In this document: positions 17,748 to 27,194 of the stretch, one piece after another
Layout of the letters: each line of letters starts with the position of its first letter
Numbering within the stretch: the first letter of the stretch is position 1
The notes under the pieces: generated by a model
Seen by the model: the letters and a program-made list of their open reading frames with translations, nothing else
Database searches by the model: none
What the model was told of the DNA's origin: nothing
Origin: G965212025 sp965212025
GTDB taxonomy: Bacteria > Pseudomonadota > Gammaproteobacteria > Poriferisulfidales > Oxydemutatoraceae
Direction of reading: 5' to 3'
Assembly: GCA_965212025.1 (NCBI GenBank)
Contig: OZ243039.1
Span: forward strand, 868,001-932,000
Length of the DNA: 64,000 bases
Made by a program: the position numbers and the translations under genes

Positions 17748-18698
17748 GTGTCCGATTCTGTTGATGATGCGGATTTTCATCGCCCGGTAATGGAGAAGGA
17801 ATTGCTGGAGGCTCTGCAAATAAAACCGGATGGATGCTATCTGGATGCAACTTACGGGCGCGGTGGGCACAGTCAGGCAGTCCTTGAGCGACTGGAACCG
17901 AGCGGTCGTCTTTTGGTTTTTGACAAAGACCCGCAGGCATGCGAGCACGCCCACAGGCGCTTTGCCCGCGACCCGCGCTTTAAAGTTCGGCAGGCCTCTT
18001 TTGCCTGCCTGGCAGAACTGGTAGACGATGGTTCTCGCTTTGATGGTGTGTTTTTTGATTTGGGGGTGTCGACCCCGCAACTCAACGATGCGCAAAGAGG
18101 TTTCAGCTTTCAGAAGGATGGTCCTTTGGATATGCGTATGGATCACACCCGGGGTTATCCGGTTTCCGAATGGCTGGAAGAGGCTTCGTCAGCGGAGATT
18201 TGCCAAGTGTTGCGAAAATACGGAGAAGAACCACGGGCGATGCAAGTCGCCCGAGCCATCAAATCTGGCTCGCCTCCCAAAACGACTCTTGATTTGGTAC
18301 AAATCGTCAAGGCATCGGTAGCGACGGGATCGGCAATGAAAAAACACCCTGCAACGCGGGTTTTTTTGGCTCTACGCATGTTCCTGAACAGGGAACTTGA
18401 GGAGTTGCAGGAAGCCTTGGAAGCGGTTCTCTGTCTTTTGAAACCCGGCGGCAAGGTGGTGGTGATCACTTTTCATTCGCTGGAAGACCGTATTGTCAAA
18501 CAGTTTATGCGCAGGCATGGCACACGCTTCAGTCCCGACCCTCACAAGGCGGGTGCGAAAAAAGAAAGCCGCTCCAATAAAACTTTGCAATGGAACGGAA
18601 AGTGCCTGTTTTCAAGCCACGAAGAAGTAGCGGCGAATCCCCGCGCACGCAGTGCACGTTTGCGCGTGGCGGAAAAAGTGTCACAGACCTGTGCCTGA
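17748..18698 (+). CDS. rsmH: 16S rRNA C1402 N4-methyltransferase RsmH
   Basis: 316 aa from the GTG at 17748, about 13 codons before the conserved HRPVM segment; the open frame reaches back to 17676, but family length favours 17748. It methylates N4 of C1402 in 16S rRNA using S-adenosylmethionine. Motifs: LDATYGRGGHS (SAM binding), FFDLGVSTPQLN, and the C-terminal VVITFHSLEDRIVK. The stop overlaps the ftsL start by 8 bases. Confidence 0.92.
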   Translation: MSDSVDDADFHRPVMEKELLEALQIKPDGCYLDATYGRGGHSQAVLERLEPSGRLLVFDKDPQACEHAHRRFARDPRFKVRQASFACLAELVDDGSRFDGVFFDLGVSTPQLNDAQRGFSFQKDGPLDMRMDHTRGYPVSEWLEEASSAEICQVLRKYGEEPRAMQVARAIKSGSPPKTTLDLVQIVKASVATGSAMKKHPATRVFLALRMFLNRELEELQEALEAVLCLLKPGGKVVVITFHSLEDRIVKQFMRRHGTRFSPDPHKAGAKKESRSNKTLQWNGKCLFSSHEEVAANPRARSARLRVAEKVSQTCA

Positions 18699-18987
18699 CA
18701 GGCAGACGAAAACACCGTTGGCGTACTTTTTCGGCTGGCAGGGAATGGTTTTGTTGCTTTTTTTGTCGCTCATGCTGACCCAGATTTTTGTAAAGCACCG
18801 CTATCAAAAGCTTCAAAGTGAATTGCAGGCGGCGATGCTCCAACAAAATCACCTGGAACACGAGCATCAACAGTATTTGCTGGAACGTGAGATTCACCTG
18901 GACAGTGACCGGATAAAGAGACGGGCAAGAGTGGAACTGGGCATGCAAACTCCGCAAAGGCTTACGGTGGGGAAGCTGTCGCTATAG
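18691..18987 (+). CDS. ftsL: Cell division protein FtsL
   Basis: 98 aa from the GTG at 18691, overlapping the rsmH stop. A short cytoplasmic tail, one membrane span (about residues 17-33) and a periplasmic leucine-zipper-like coiled coil (KLQSELQAAMLQQNHLEHEHQ region) match FtsL, which forms a trimeric complex with FtsQ and FtsB. Sequence is weakly conserved in this family, so the call relies on topology, size and position between rsmH and ftsI. Confidence 0.85.
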   Translation: MPDRQTKTPLAYFFGWQGMVLLLFLSLMLTQIFVKHRYQKLQSELQAAMLQQNHLEHEHQQYLLEREIHLDSDRIKRRARVELGMQTPQRLTVGKLSL

Positions 18988-18989
18988 CC

Positions 18990-20732
18990 ATGGTGCGCAA
19001 GCCAAAGCGGGGGAAGAAATCCGGAAGCATTTCTCGCCCTTGGCGATATATTTTTGTGCTGTGCCTGTTTGCGGTTGCCAACCTGGGCGTGCTGGCGCGG
19101 GTGCTGTATTTGCAGCAGTTTTCCGGCGACATGTTGTTGGCGGAGGGAAAGGCACTGTATCAACGCACGGAGACCATTCCTGCCAAACGCGGAAAGATTC
19201 TGGACCGGAACGGCAAGTTGCTCGCCATCAGTGCGCCGGTCGTGGATGTCTACGTGGACAGGGCGCGGTTTGATTTCTCGGACAAGAGTTACAAAACACT
19301 TGCCGGGGCGCTGAAGCTTTCGGTTCGCTCTTTGGAGAAGAAGGTGCAATCCTCCGCCAAGAAAGGTTCCGTATCCGTGAAATTGGGTCTGCCGCCAAGC
19401 CAGGGTCAAAGCCTGAAAGCCTTGAGAATCCCCGGTCTTTCCATCGTCGACCGGTACGAGCGTTATTACCCCTTTATGGAAGTCGCGGCGCACGTCACGG
19501 GCTATCTGGAAAGATATGGTGGTGGAATTGAGGGGATTGAGAAATCCTTTGACGGTGTTATGAAAGGGAGTGAAGGCAGGCGTGTGGTTTGGCAGGATAT
19601 TCTTGGGTGGAGGGTTGATGAATCAGACACAGCAGGAAGCCATGACGCGAAACCAGGTCAGGACGTTGTCTTAAGCATTGATACCCGCATCCAGCACCTT
19701 GCCTACCGCGCACTGGATAGGGCTCTGAAGCAGCACGATGCCGAGTCAGGCTCTGTGGTGGTACTGGATTGCAAAACGGGTGAGGTGCTGGCGATGGTGA
19801 ACCTGCCTGCCTACAACCCCAACTACCGCGGTGACATGTTCCCCGGCAGGGTGCGCAACAGTGCGCTGATTGACGCTTACGAACCGGGCTCAACGATCAA
19901 GCCTTTTGTCATGGCGGCTTTGTTGGAGGGAGGACACGCCACGCCTGAAAGTGTTGTGGACACGTCTCCCGGACGCCGAAGAATTGGCAATTTCGTGATT
20001 GGTGATATACGCAATTACGGGAAATTGAGCCTTGCCGCGGTGATCGTCAAGTCCAGCAATGTCGGGATCAGCCGCTTTGCGGAAAGAATGCCTGAGAAAA
20101 CACTCAGGGAGGTTTTCAGCCGGATAGGCTTGGGACAAATGCCTGGCACCGGGTTCCCCGGGGAGAGCATGGGGAGGTTGCCTCACTTTGATAAAAATAC
20201 AAAAGTGGAGTTTCTCGCGGCTTCCTACGGTTATGGCTTCTCCTCTTCTCTGTTACAGCTGGCTCACGCTTACACGGTATTCGCGAACGATGGCTGGCAA
20301 CCGTACCTGAGCCTGTTGAAAAACGAGGTCGGTACCGGTCGGCGTGAAATTTTTGCCCCGAAGGTCGCGCATCAGGTCAGAGCGGTTTTGCGCGAAGTTG
20401 TGAGTGCCGGAGGCACGGGGTCAAGAGCGCAACTCAGCGGCTATTCTGCGGCTGGAAAAACTGGAACCGTTCGTGTTTACGGCAAGGGGAAATATCAGGA
20501 AGGGGAATTCAATTCCACTTTCGCGGGATTTGCCCCGGCGGTTCAGGCAAGATTGTCGGTGGCGGTGATGATTCGCGAGCCAAGCAAAGAAGCGTATTTT
20601 GGCGGCGAAGTGGCGGCACCGGTTTTCTCTGAAATTGCGGAACAGGCTTTGCGGATTCTTGGGGTTCCGGAAGACATGCCGATCAATGACTGGGAAAAAT
20701 GGTCACGCCTTGAGGTGGTGAATGCTCGCTGA
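18990..20732 (+). CDS. ftsI: Septal peptidoglycan transpeptidase FtsI (PBP3)
   Basis: 580 aa, a class B penicillin-binding protein that crosslinks septal peptidoglycan. An N-terminal membrane anchor covers about residues 18-40, followed by a pedestal domain (PAKRGKILDRNG). The transpeptidase motifs are SxxK at Ser301-Lys304 (EPGSTIKPF), SxN at Ser355-Asn357 and KTG at 489-491. The start is two bases after ftsL and the 3' end overlaps murE by 11 bases. Confidence 0.95.
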   Translation: MVRKPKRGKKSGSISRPWRYIFVLCLFAVANLGVLARVLYLQQFSGDMLLAEGKALYQRTETIPAKRGKILDRNGKLLAISAPVVDVYVDRARFDFSDKSYKTLAGALKLSVRSLEKKVQSSAKKGSVSVKLGLPPSQGQSLKALRIPGLSIVDRYERYYPFMEVAAHVTGYLERYGGGIEGIEKSFDGVMKGSEGRRVVWQDILGWRVDESDTAGSHDAKPGQDVVLSIDTRIQHLAYRALDRALKQHDAESGSVVVLDCKTGEVLAMVNLPAYNPNYRGDMFPGRVRNSALIDAYEPGSTIKPFVMAALLEGGHATPESVVDTSPGRRRIGNFVIGDIRNYGKLSLAAVIVKSSNVGISRFAERMPEKTLREVFSRIGLGQMPGTGFPGESMGRLPHFDKNTKVEFLAASYGYGFSSSLLQLAHAYTVFANDGWQPYLSLLKNEVGTGRREIFAPKVAHQVRAVLREVVSAGGTGSRAQLSGYSAAGKTGTVRVYGKGKYQEGEFNSTFAGFAPAVQARLSVAVMIREPSKEAYFGGEVAAPVFSEIAEQALRILGVPEDMPINDWEKWSRLEVVNAR

Positions 20733-22233
20733 GCGCACTTTGGATTCCCTGTTGGCTGGCATTGTCGACGTGGGCGAGCCTCATGCAAAAACTTTGGTAC
20801 GGGGTCTTTCCTCCGACTCTCGCAGATTACGCGCAGGCGATGTGTTTTTTGCCTGCAAGGGTGGGACTTTTCACGGCCTGGAATTTGCAGGGGAGGCGGT
20901 CGAAAAGGGTGCCAGCTGCGTGTTATGGGAACCTTCGGCGGAGGAACCTTACCGCTTGCCTGCAGGAGTTCCTGCCTTGGCGGTTCCGGGACTGCGGGCG
21001 CAAATTGGGGTGATTGCTGACCGGTTTTATGGCCGCCCTTCACGGGGTATCCCCGTCGTTGCGGTAACCGGAACCGACGGCAAGACTTCCGTTAGCCATT
21101 TCCTGGCAGAGTTCCTGGAGCATCTTGGCAAGAAGCACTGCGGCCTGATCGGCACGCTTGGCAGTGGCTTTATCGGGGCACTGGAGAGTACCGAAATGAC
21201 CACTCCTGATACCATTTTTCTGCACCGTCGTATCCGGGAACTGCGTGATTCCGGCGCCGTTTCTATCGTGATTGAGGCTTCATCCGAGGGCCTTTCGCAG
21301 CACCGGCTCGCCGGTTTGTCAGTCAATGTAGCGGTGTTGACCAATCTGGGACACGACCATCTGGATTATCACGGCTCGCATTCCTCGTACGCTGCCGCCA
21401 AGCGCAGCCTGTTTGAGCGTACTGATCTGGAAACAGCAGTGGTGAATGCTGATGACGCTTTTGGCAGGGAACTGGCAGAGCATTGCCAGCCGCGTTGCCG
21501 GGTGTTTCGCTATTCGGCGAAGGGTGCCGCCGACGCTGAGCTGTGCGCGGAAGAGATTGTCGCTGACAGCCATGGCCTTCGTTTTGACGTTCGTTACGGT
21601 GACCAAAGAGCCACGTTACGCAGCGTGTTGCTGGGGCAATTCAACGTATCGAACCTGCTTGCCGTTTTGAGCGTCCTGCTCACGACAGGCGAGGGGTCGC
21701 TTGCCAGGCTTGCGGCTTTGGCAAAAAAGATTCAGCCGCCCGCCGGTCGTATGCAGCGTTTTTCAGTGGCGAATACCCCTGTTGTCCTTCTCGATTATGC
21801 GCATACGCCGCAGGCCTTAAACGAAGCCCTGTTGAGTTGCCGAAAGATGACGGGCAAAAAGCTGCATTGTGTTTTTGGTTGTGGTGGTGAGCGGGATCGT
21901 GCCAAGCGACCGCTGATGGGAGCCATTGCTTCGCGTTTGGCCGACTCGGTCATATTGACGGATGACAATCCACGCCGGGAGAATCCGGAAAAAATTTTGC
22001 AGGAAATTCTGGCGGGGGCGGCGGGAGCAGGGAAGTTCTCGCTTATTCACGATCGCCGTGCCGCGATCAGGCAACTTCTCAATTCTGCTTCAGTTGACGA
22101 TTGCGTTCTGGTGGCTGGTAAGGGACACGAAACCTTTCAGGAAACCGCCGTGGGCAAGCAGCGATTTTCGGATGCCGAGGTGATTTCGGAATGCCTCTAT
22201 GCCCGACGTAGGGAGCGGGAATGCACGGCTTGA
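20722..22233 (+). CDS. murE: UDP-MurNAc-tripeptide synthetase, DAP-adding (MurE)
   Basis: 503 aa. It adds meso-diaminopimelate to UDP-MurNAc-L-Ala-D-Glu. ATP-binding loop GTDGKTS lies at 117-123; the signature DNPR at 415-418 is the motif that marks meso-DAP rather than lysine specificity. The preceding GCGGERDRAKRP is also typical. The start overlaps ftsI and the end overlaps murF. Confidence 0.95.
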   Translation: MLAERTLDSLLAGIVDVGEPHAKTLVRGLSSDSRRLRAGDVFFACKGGTFHGLEFAGEAVEKGASCVLWEPSAEEPYRLPAGVPALAVPGLRAQIGVIADRFYGRPSRGIPVVAVTGTDGKTSVSHFLAEFLEHLGKKHCGLIGTLGSGFIGALESTEMTTPDTIFLHRRIRELRDSGAVSIVIEASSEGLSQHRLAGLSVNVAVLTNLGHDHLDYHGSHSSYAAAKRSLFERTDLETAVVNADDAFGRELAEHCQPRCRVFRYSAKGAADAELCAEEIVADSHGLRFDVRYGDQRATLRSVLLGQFNVSNLLAVLSVLLTTGEGSLARLAALAKKIQPPAGRMQRFSVANTPVVLLDYAHTPQALNEALLSCRKMTGKKLHCVFGCGGERDRAKRPLMGAIASRLADSVILTDDNPRRENPEKILQEILAGAAGAGKFSLIHDRRAAIRQLLNSASVDDCVLVAGKGHETFQETAVGKQRFSDAEVISECLYARRRERECTA

Positions 22234-23576
22234 GTCTGGAGGAAATCAGGATCATCTGTGGTGGGGTGATGTTAGGTGCCAATTGTTTTCCGGACAAGGT
22301 CAGCATTGACAGCAGAACCGTGCAGAAGGGGGAACTGTTTGTGGCTCTGAAGGGTTCGAATTTTGATGGCCACGACTACGTGGCCGATTGTGCCGCCAGA
22401 GGGTGCTGTGCTGCCATGGTCAGTCGACCCTGCGCCGTTGCTTTGCCTATGGTTTTGGTGCCCGACACGCTAAGCGCTTTGGGGAAATTGGCCGCGGCAT
22501 GGCGTGAGCGTTTTGCTTTGAAAGTTCTGGCTTTGACCGGCAGCAACGGGAAAACGACGACCAAAGAAATGCTTGCTTCCATACTGCGCGTTCTGGGCAA
22601 TGTCTTGGCGAATCACGGAAATTTTAACAACCATATCGGAGTGCCTTTGACCTTGTTGGGTCTGCGTGAAAAACACCGTTTTGCAGTGATTGAAATGGGA
22701 GCCAGCCGGCGTGGTGACATTCGTGAGCTGTGTGCTTTGGCAAAGCCTGAGGCGAGCTTGGTTACCAATGTAGCTCCGGCACACCTGCTTGAATTTGGCA
22801 CTTTGGAAGGTGTGGCAGCGGGCAAGGGTGAGATTTTTGAAAGTTTGCCCGATAACGGAGTCGGAGCGATCAATCGTGACGACCGCTTCTATTCTTTTTG
22901 GCAACAGCTACTGGGCAAGCGCCGCCGGATTACTTTTTCGATAAAGCAGGAGGCAGAGCTCAGAGCAGACACGACAGCGTTCAGGGAAAGCGGAAATTTT
23001 TATTTGACAATTGGAAAAGAAAAACGCGCGGTTCGCCTGCAATTGAAAGGAGAGCACAACGTGCAAAACGCTTTGGCGGCATCCGCGCTTGGGCACGCGG
23101 CGGGTGCAGACATTGACGCGATTGTCCAAGGGCTGGAAGCGACGGTTCCACTGCCGAGTCGTCTGTTTTTTCTTTCCGGGCCTCGGGGCATGAAGCTGAT
23201 TGATGACAGCTACAACGCCAACCCAGGTTCCCTGCTCGCGGGCTTGCAGGTTCTGGGCGAATGCGAAGGAGAACGCTGGCTGGCGTTGGCAGATATGGTG
23301 GAGCTTGGCGATGCCACCGACTACTGGCATGAGCAGTGCGGTCACGAAGCGAAGCGATATCAGGTAAAGCGTCTGTTCGCCTGTGGCAGTCATGCGCAAA
23401 AAGCCGCTCACAGTTTTGGACAGGGAGGCGAGTGTTTCAGTTCCTTTGCGGACATGTCCAAAGCCATGAAAGCACTGGCACACCCGGGCGTGACTTTGCT
23501 GGTGAAGGGATCGCGCAGCTCCCATGCCGAGGAATTGATTGCCGAGCTGACGCGTGGAGGGACTGTAAGATGCTGA
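22221..23576 (+). CDS. murF: UDP-MurNAc-pentapeptide synthetase MurF
   Basis: 451 aa ligase that adds D-Ala-D-Ala to UDP-MurNAc-tripeptide. ATP-binding GSNGKTT sits at about 107-113 and is followed by the family motif NHGNFNNHIGVP. Further signatures are DDSYNANPGS and a GSRSSHAEE segment near the end. It overlaps murE by 13 bases and mraY by 7. Confidence 0.95.
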   Translation: MHGLSLEEIRIICGGVMLGANCFPDKVSIDSRTVQKGELFVALKGSNFDGHDYVADCAARGCCAAMVSRPCAVALPMVLVPDTLSALGKLAAAWRERFALKVLALTGSNGKTTTKEMLASILRVLGNVLANHGNFNNHIGVPLTLLGLREKHRFAVIEMGASRRGDIRELCALAKPEASLVTNVAPAHLLEFGTLEGVAAGKGEIFESLPDNGVGAINRDDRFYSFWQQLLGKRRRITFSIKQEAELRADTTAFRESGNFYLTIGKEKRAVRLQLKGEHNVQNALAASALGHAAGADIDAIVQGLEATVPLPSRLFFLSGPRGMKLIDDSYNANPGSLLAGLQVLGECEGERWLALADMVELGDATDYWHEQCGHEAKRYQVKRLFACGSHAQKAAHSFGQGGECFSSFADMSKAMKALAHPGVTLLVKGSRSSHAEELIAELTRGGTVRC

Positions 23577-24652
23577 TAGTTCTGGCCGATTACCTCACGC
23601 AATTTCACGATGGATTTCAAGTCTTCCAGTACATCACTTTGCGCGCCGTGCTAAGCGTCCTGACTGCCTTGTCGCTGAGCTTTGTTTTTGGCCCCAAATT
23701 GATCGCTTCCCTGAATCGGCACAAAGCCGGACAAAACATCCGGACAGATGGACCGCCAAGCCATTACTACAAGCAGGGGGTTCCGACCATGGGCGGCGGG
23801 CTGATTATTTTTTCTGTGGTGGTCAGCACTTTCCTGTGGGCCGATCTGGGCAATCGCTACGTGTTGATCGTGCTTTTTTCCATGCTGGCCTTTGCCGTGA
23901 TTGGCGGGGTGGACGACATCACCAAATTGCGCTCCGGGCAAAGCCAGGGCTTGCGTGCCAGAGAAAAATTCGCGATGCAGGTGGTCGCCGGAGTCGTCGT
24001 GAGTCTGCTGATCTACAGCACCACAGAGCTGCCAGTGGAAACCCAGCTGATTGTGCCTTTCTTCAAAGAACTTGTCCTCTCGATGGGTGCTTACTTCCTG
24101 GTGCTGACTTTTCTGGTTATTGTGGGATCCAGTAATGCGATGAATCTCAGTGACGGTCTGGATGGTCTTGCCGTCATGCCGACCGTGATGATTGCGGGTG
24201 GGCTGGCAGTCTTTGCTTATGCCAGTGGTCACATCACTTTCTCACAATATCTGGGAATTCCCAACTTGCCACTGGCTGGAGAGCTGGCGATTCTTTGTGG
24301 AGCCATCATTGGTTCCGGTCTGGGCTTTTTATGGTTTAACGCCTACCCGGCACAAATGTTCATGGGGGACTTGGGTTCTTTGGCGTTGGGGGCGGCGTTG
24401 GGAACGATTGCCGTGCTGGTTCGCCAGGAAATCGTTTTTTTGATCATGGGCGGTGTGCTGGTGGCGGAAACGCTGTCTGTCTTCGTGCAAGTCGGCTATT
24501 TCAAGCTGACCGGGCGGCGTGTTTTTCTGATGGCGCCCTTACACCATCACTTGGAATTGCTGGGTTGGCCCGAGCCACGCGTCATTGTGCGCTTTTGGAT
24601 TATCACGCTGATTCTGGTGCTGATAGGGCTATCCACTTTGAAAATCCGGTAG
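23570..24652 (+). CDS. mraY: Phospho-MurNAc-pentapeptide translocase MraY
   Basis: 360 aa from the ATG at 23570, with GGAGG upstream; the frame is open further back inside murF, but the family length is 360. An integral membrane enzyme that makes lipid I on undecaprenyl phosphate. It has about ten membrane spans, the catalytic DD pair at 115-116 in GGVDDITKL, the NLSDGLDGLA motif and the C-terminal PLHHHLE histidine motif. Confidence 0.95.
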   Translation: MLIVLADYLTQFHDGFQVFQYITLRAVLSVLTALSLSFVFGPKLIASLNRHKAGQNIRTDGPPSHYYKQGVPTMGGGLIIFSVVVSTFLWADLGNRYVLIVLFSMLAFAVIGGVDDITKLRSGQSQGLRAREKFAMQVVAGVVVSLLIYSTTELPVETQLIVPFFKELVLSMGAYFLVLTFLVIVGSSNAMNLSDGLDGLAVMPTVMIAGGLAVFAYASGHITFSQYLGIPNLPLAGELAILCGAIIGSGLGFLWFNAYPAQMFMGDLGSLALGAALGTIAVLVRQEIVFLIMGGVLVAETLSVFVQVGYFKLTGRRVFLMAPLHHHLELLGWPEPRVIVRFWIITLILVLIGLSTLKIR

Positions 24653-24657
24653 CTGGG

Positions 24658-26025
24658 ATGGTACTGGACAACGGTTACTCGGTGGTTGTTGGGCTCGGCA
24701 AAACCGGCCTCTCGGTCGCGCACTACCTGTTGCGAAACGGGCGGAATTTCGTGGTCATGGACAGCCGTCCAAAGCCGCCTGAACGAGAGGCTTTGAAGCG
24801 GCATGCCCCGCAGTTAAAGGTTGGGCCTTTGGATGAGCAGCTTTTGCGCGGCTCCGATGAAATTATTTTAAGTCCCGGCATGCCACTGTCACACCCTGCG
24901 ATCGCCGAGGCTTCGCGTTCCGGAGTGCCGATTATCGGAGACGTGGAACTTTTTGCCCGCGCGATTCATGCCGGACAAAAAGTCGCCGCGATTACCGGCA
25001 CCAATGGCAAAAGTACGGTTTCCCATTTGCTGAACAATATGGCAAGAAACTGTGGTCTGAAAGTTGCGCTCGGTGGCAATGTCGGAACCCCCGTTCTGGA
25101 CTTGCTTGCCCAACCCGGTCCGGAACTGTACGTGTTGGAACTGTCGAGTTTTCAGTTGGAAAGTACGCATTCCCTGCGCGCCACAGTGGCGGCAATTTTG
25201 AATGTTGCTGAGGATCACCTGGACCGTCACCGGAATCTGGATGCCTACGCAAATGCCAAAGCGCGCATTCTCGATGGCTGCGAGTCGGCGGTTATCGGGC
25301 GAAGTTGCGTAGAAAGATTCGCGTCCCGTACACCCGGGAAAACGGTGACTTTTGGTGAAGATGAGCCGGGTGAAGGGCATTTCGGCCTGCTAGAAACGGA
25401 GAATGGTCGGGAAATCTTCCGTGGAAACACACGGCTGGTTGCGGGTTCTGAGCTTGCCGGATTGCCGGGAATGGACGGCTTGCAAAACGCGCAAGCGGCA
25501 CTGGCACTCGGGGAGGCATTTGGCCTCCCCTATCCTGGCATGCTGGAGGCACTCGCCGCTTTCCGGGGTTTGCCACACCGCTTCCGCGAAATTGGAACTT
25601 TAGGTGGTGTGATCTGGATTGACGATTCCAAGGCCACCAATGTTGCTGCCGCCACTGCTTCTTTACGGCGTGTGAAGGGTCACTGTGTATGGATTGCCGG
25701 CGGTGATGGTAAAGGAGCTGATTTCAGCCCCCTGGCTGCGGCGGCAAAGCAATGGGCGCACAGTGCCCTGCTGCTAGGTCGTGACGCACGGCAAATCGCA
25801 AAAGTGATCGGCAACGCGATTCCGGTTCATCTCTGTGACGATTTGGGTGAAGCCGTCAGATGCGCCGCAGGGCTTGCGCGGGAAGGAGGTTGCGTGTTGC
25901 TGGCGCCGGGGTGTGCCAGCCTGGATATGTTTGAAAACTATGCCGACCGTGGCCGATGTTTTGCCAAAGCTTTCGAGTCTCTTCGCCAGGAACATTTTGC
26001 CAAAAGTGAAAATGATGCAGCTTAA
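24658..26025 (+). CDS. murD: UDP-MurNAc-L-Ala:D-Glu ligase MurD
   Basis: 455 aa from the ATG at 24658, six bases after mraY. It adds D-glutamate to UDP-MurNAc-L-alanine. The N-terminal VVGLGKTGLS binds the UDP moiety, and GTNGKST at 114-120 is the ATP loop. The HRFREIG and DDSKATN segments are family signatures. The end overlaps the ftsW start. Confidence 0.95.
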   Translation: MVLDNGYSVVVGLGKTGLSVAHYLLRNGRNFVVMDSRPKPPEREALKRHAPQLKVGPLDEQLLRGSDEIILSPGMPLSHPAIAEASRSGVPIIGDVELFARAIHAGQKVAAITGTNGKSTVSHLLNNMARNCGLKVALGGNVGTPVLDLLAQPGPELYVLELSSFQLESTHSLRATVAAILNVAEDHLDRHRNLDAYANAKARILDGCESAVIGRSCVERFASRTPGKTVTFGEDEPGEGHFGLLETENGREIFRGNTRLVAGSELAGLPGMDGLQNAQAALALGEAFGLPYPGMLEALAAFRGLPHRFREIGTLGGVIWIDDSKATNVAAATASLRRVKGHCVWIAGGDGKGADFSPLAAAAKQWAHSALLLGRDARQIAKVIGNAIPVHLCDDLGEAVRCAAGLAREGGCVLLAPGCASLDMFENYADRGRCFAKAFESLRQEHFAKSENDAA

Positions 26026-27187
26026 AAGGCATTCGTTTGCATTGGATTTGCCACTGTTGTGGGTGACTGCGGTTTTGCTGGTTTTTGGGTTGCTCATGCT
26101 GCTTTCGACCTCAATGTTTCCGTCGGAGACCAGTCTTGATTTCGGCAGCCCCTGGACTCTGTTTTTCCGGCAGCTGATGTTTTTGGGTCTTGCCTTGGTC
26201 TTGTCTGTTCTGTTGTTTTACGTGGCGGCAAGCCATAGGGCTTTTTCTCTGTTGCTGGGACACAGCTTCTTTTTGCTGGCCTTTTGCTGTGGGCTGTTGG
26301 CTATGACCTTGAGCGAACGTTTCGGGTACGAGGAAGTGAACGGGAGCACGCGTTGGCTGGATTTGGGTATTTTTCTCGTACAGCCGAGCGAGATTCTAAA
26401 ATTGGTGCTGGTCATTTACCTGACCTACTGCCTGACTGCCGGGAACCAGAATTATCGAAGCAGCGTACTTGCCACGCTGTGCTTGCTTGCCCCTCTCGTG
26501 GTTCTGGCGTCTTTTTTGGCGTTCCAGCCAGATTTCGGAAGCATCGTGGTGTTGTTTGCAGTGGCTTTGGGAATGTTGTTTGTTTCTGGCATCAAGTTGC
26601 GCGTGCTAGGTGTCATCGCCGTGCTGGTCATAGTGCCTTTGGGAATTTTGCTGGTGACGTCTGAATATCGCCTCGAACGCGTTCTGACTTTTTTGGATCC
26701 CTGGCAGGATCGTTGGGACACTGGCTACCAGCTGGTTCAATCCATGATCGCTGTAGGCAGTGGCTCGTGGTTTGGGGTGGGCTTGGATGGGAGCATGATG
26801 AAATTGGGCTATCTTCCCCAGGCTCACACCGACTTCGTGTTCCCTGTCATTGCTGAGGAATTGGGCTTCTTTGGGGTGCTGACCGTTGTGGTGCTCTTTT
26901 TTCTGCTCGTGGTTCGCTGCCTTCAAATTGCCCGCCGGGCAGAAGAAACGGGATTTATGACAGGAGGGATCTTTTGCCATGGGGTCGGGATTTGGTTGGG
27001 GTTGCAGACCTTTATCAATATGGCAATGACGGTAGGCATTCTGCCGACTAAAGGAATCACTTTGCCGCTGTTCAGTTTTGGGGGCAGCAGCATGGTGGTG
27101 ACCTTGATGTCATTGGCGCTGGTGCATTGGGTACACCATGAAACGTGTCGGCGTGGCAAGGCGATGGCTCCCTACAGAGCGAGATGA
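26012..27187 (+). CDS. ftsW: Septal peptidoglycan polymerase FtsW (SEDS family)
   Basis: About 391 aa from the ATG at 26012 (26015 and a GTG at 26006 are alternatives). A SEDS membrane protein with about ten spans that polymerises lipid II with FtsI. Typical segments are NGSTRWLDLG, QPSEILKLVLVIYL, the large loop near GVGLDGSMMKLGYLPQAHTD, and EELGFFG, then a final TKGITLPLFSFGGSS. The start lies within the end of murD. Confidence 0.92.
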   Translation: MMQLKRHSFALDLPLLWVTAVLLVFGLLMLLSTSMFPSETSLDFGSPWTLFFRQLMFLGLALVLSVLLFYVAASHRAFSLLLGHSFFLLAFCCGLLAMTLSERFGYEEVNGSTRWLDLGIFLVQPSEILKLVLVIYLTYCLTAGNQNYRSSVLATLCLLAPLVVLASFLAFQPDFGSIVVLFAVALGMLFVSGIKLRVLGVIAVLVIVPLGILLVTSEYRLERVLTFLDPWQDRWDTGYQLVQSMIAVGSGSWFGVGLDGSMMKLGYLPQAHTDFVFPVIAEELGFFGVLTVVVLFFLLVVRCLQIARRAEETGFMTGGIFCHGVGIWLGLQTFINMAMTVGILPTKGITLPLFSFGGSSMVVTLMSLALVHWVHHETCRRGKAMAPYRAR

Positions 27188-27194
27188 GCTCCTG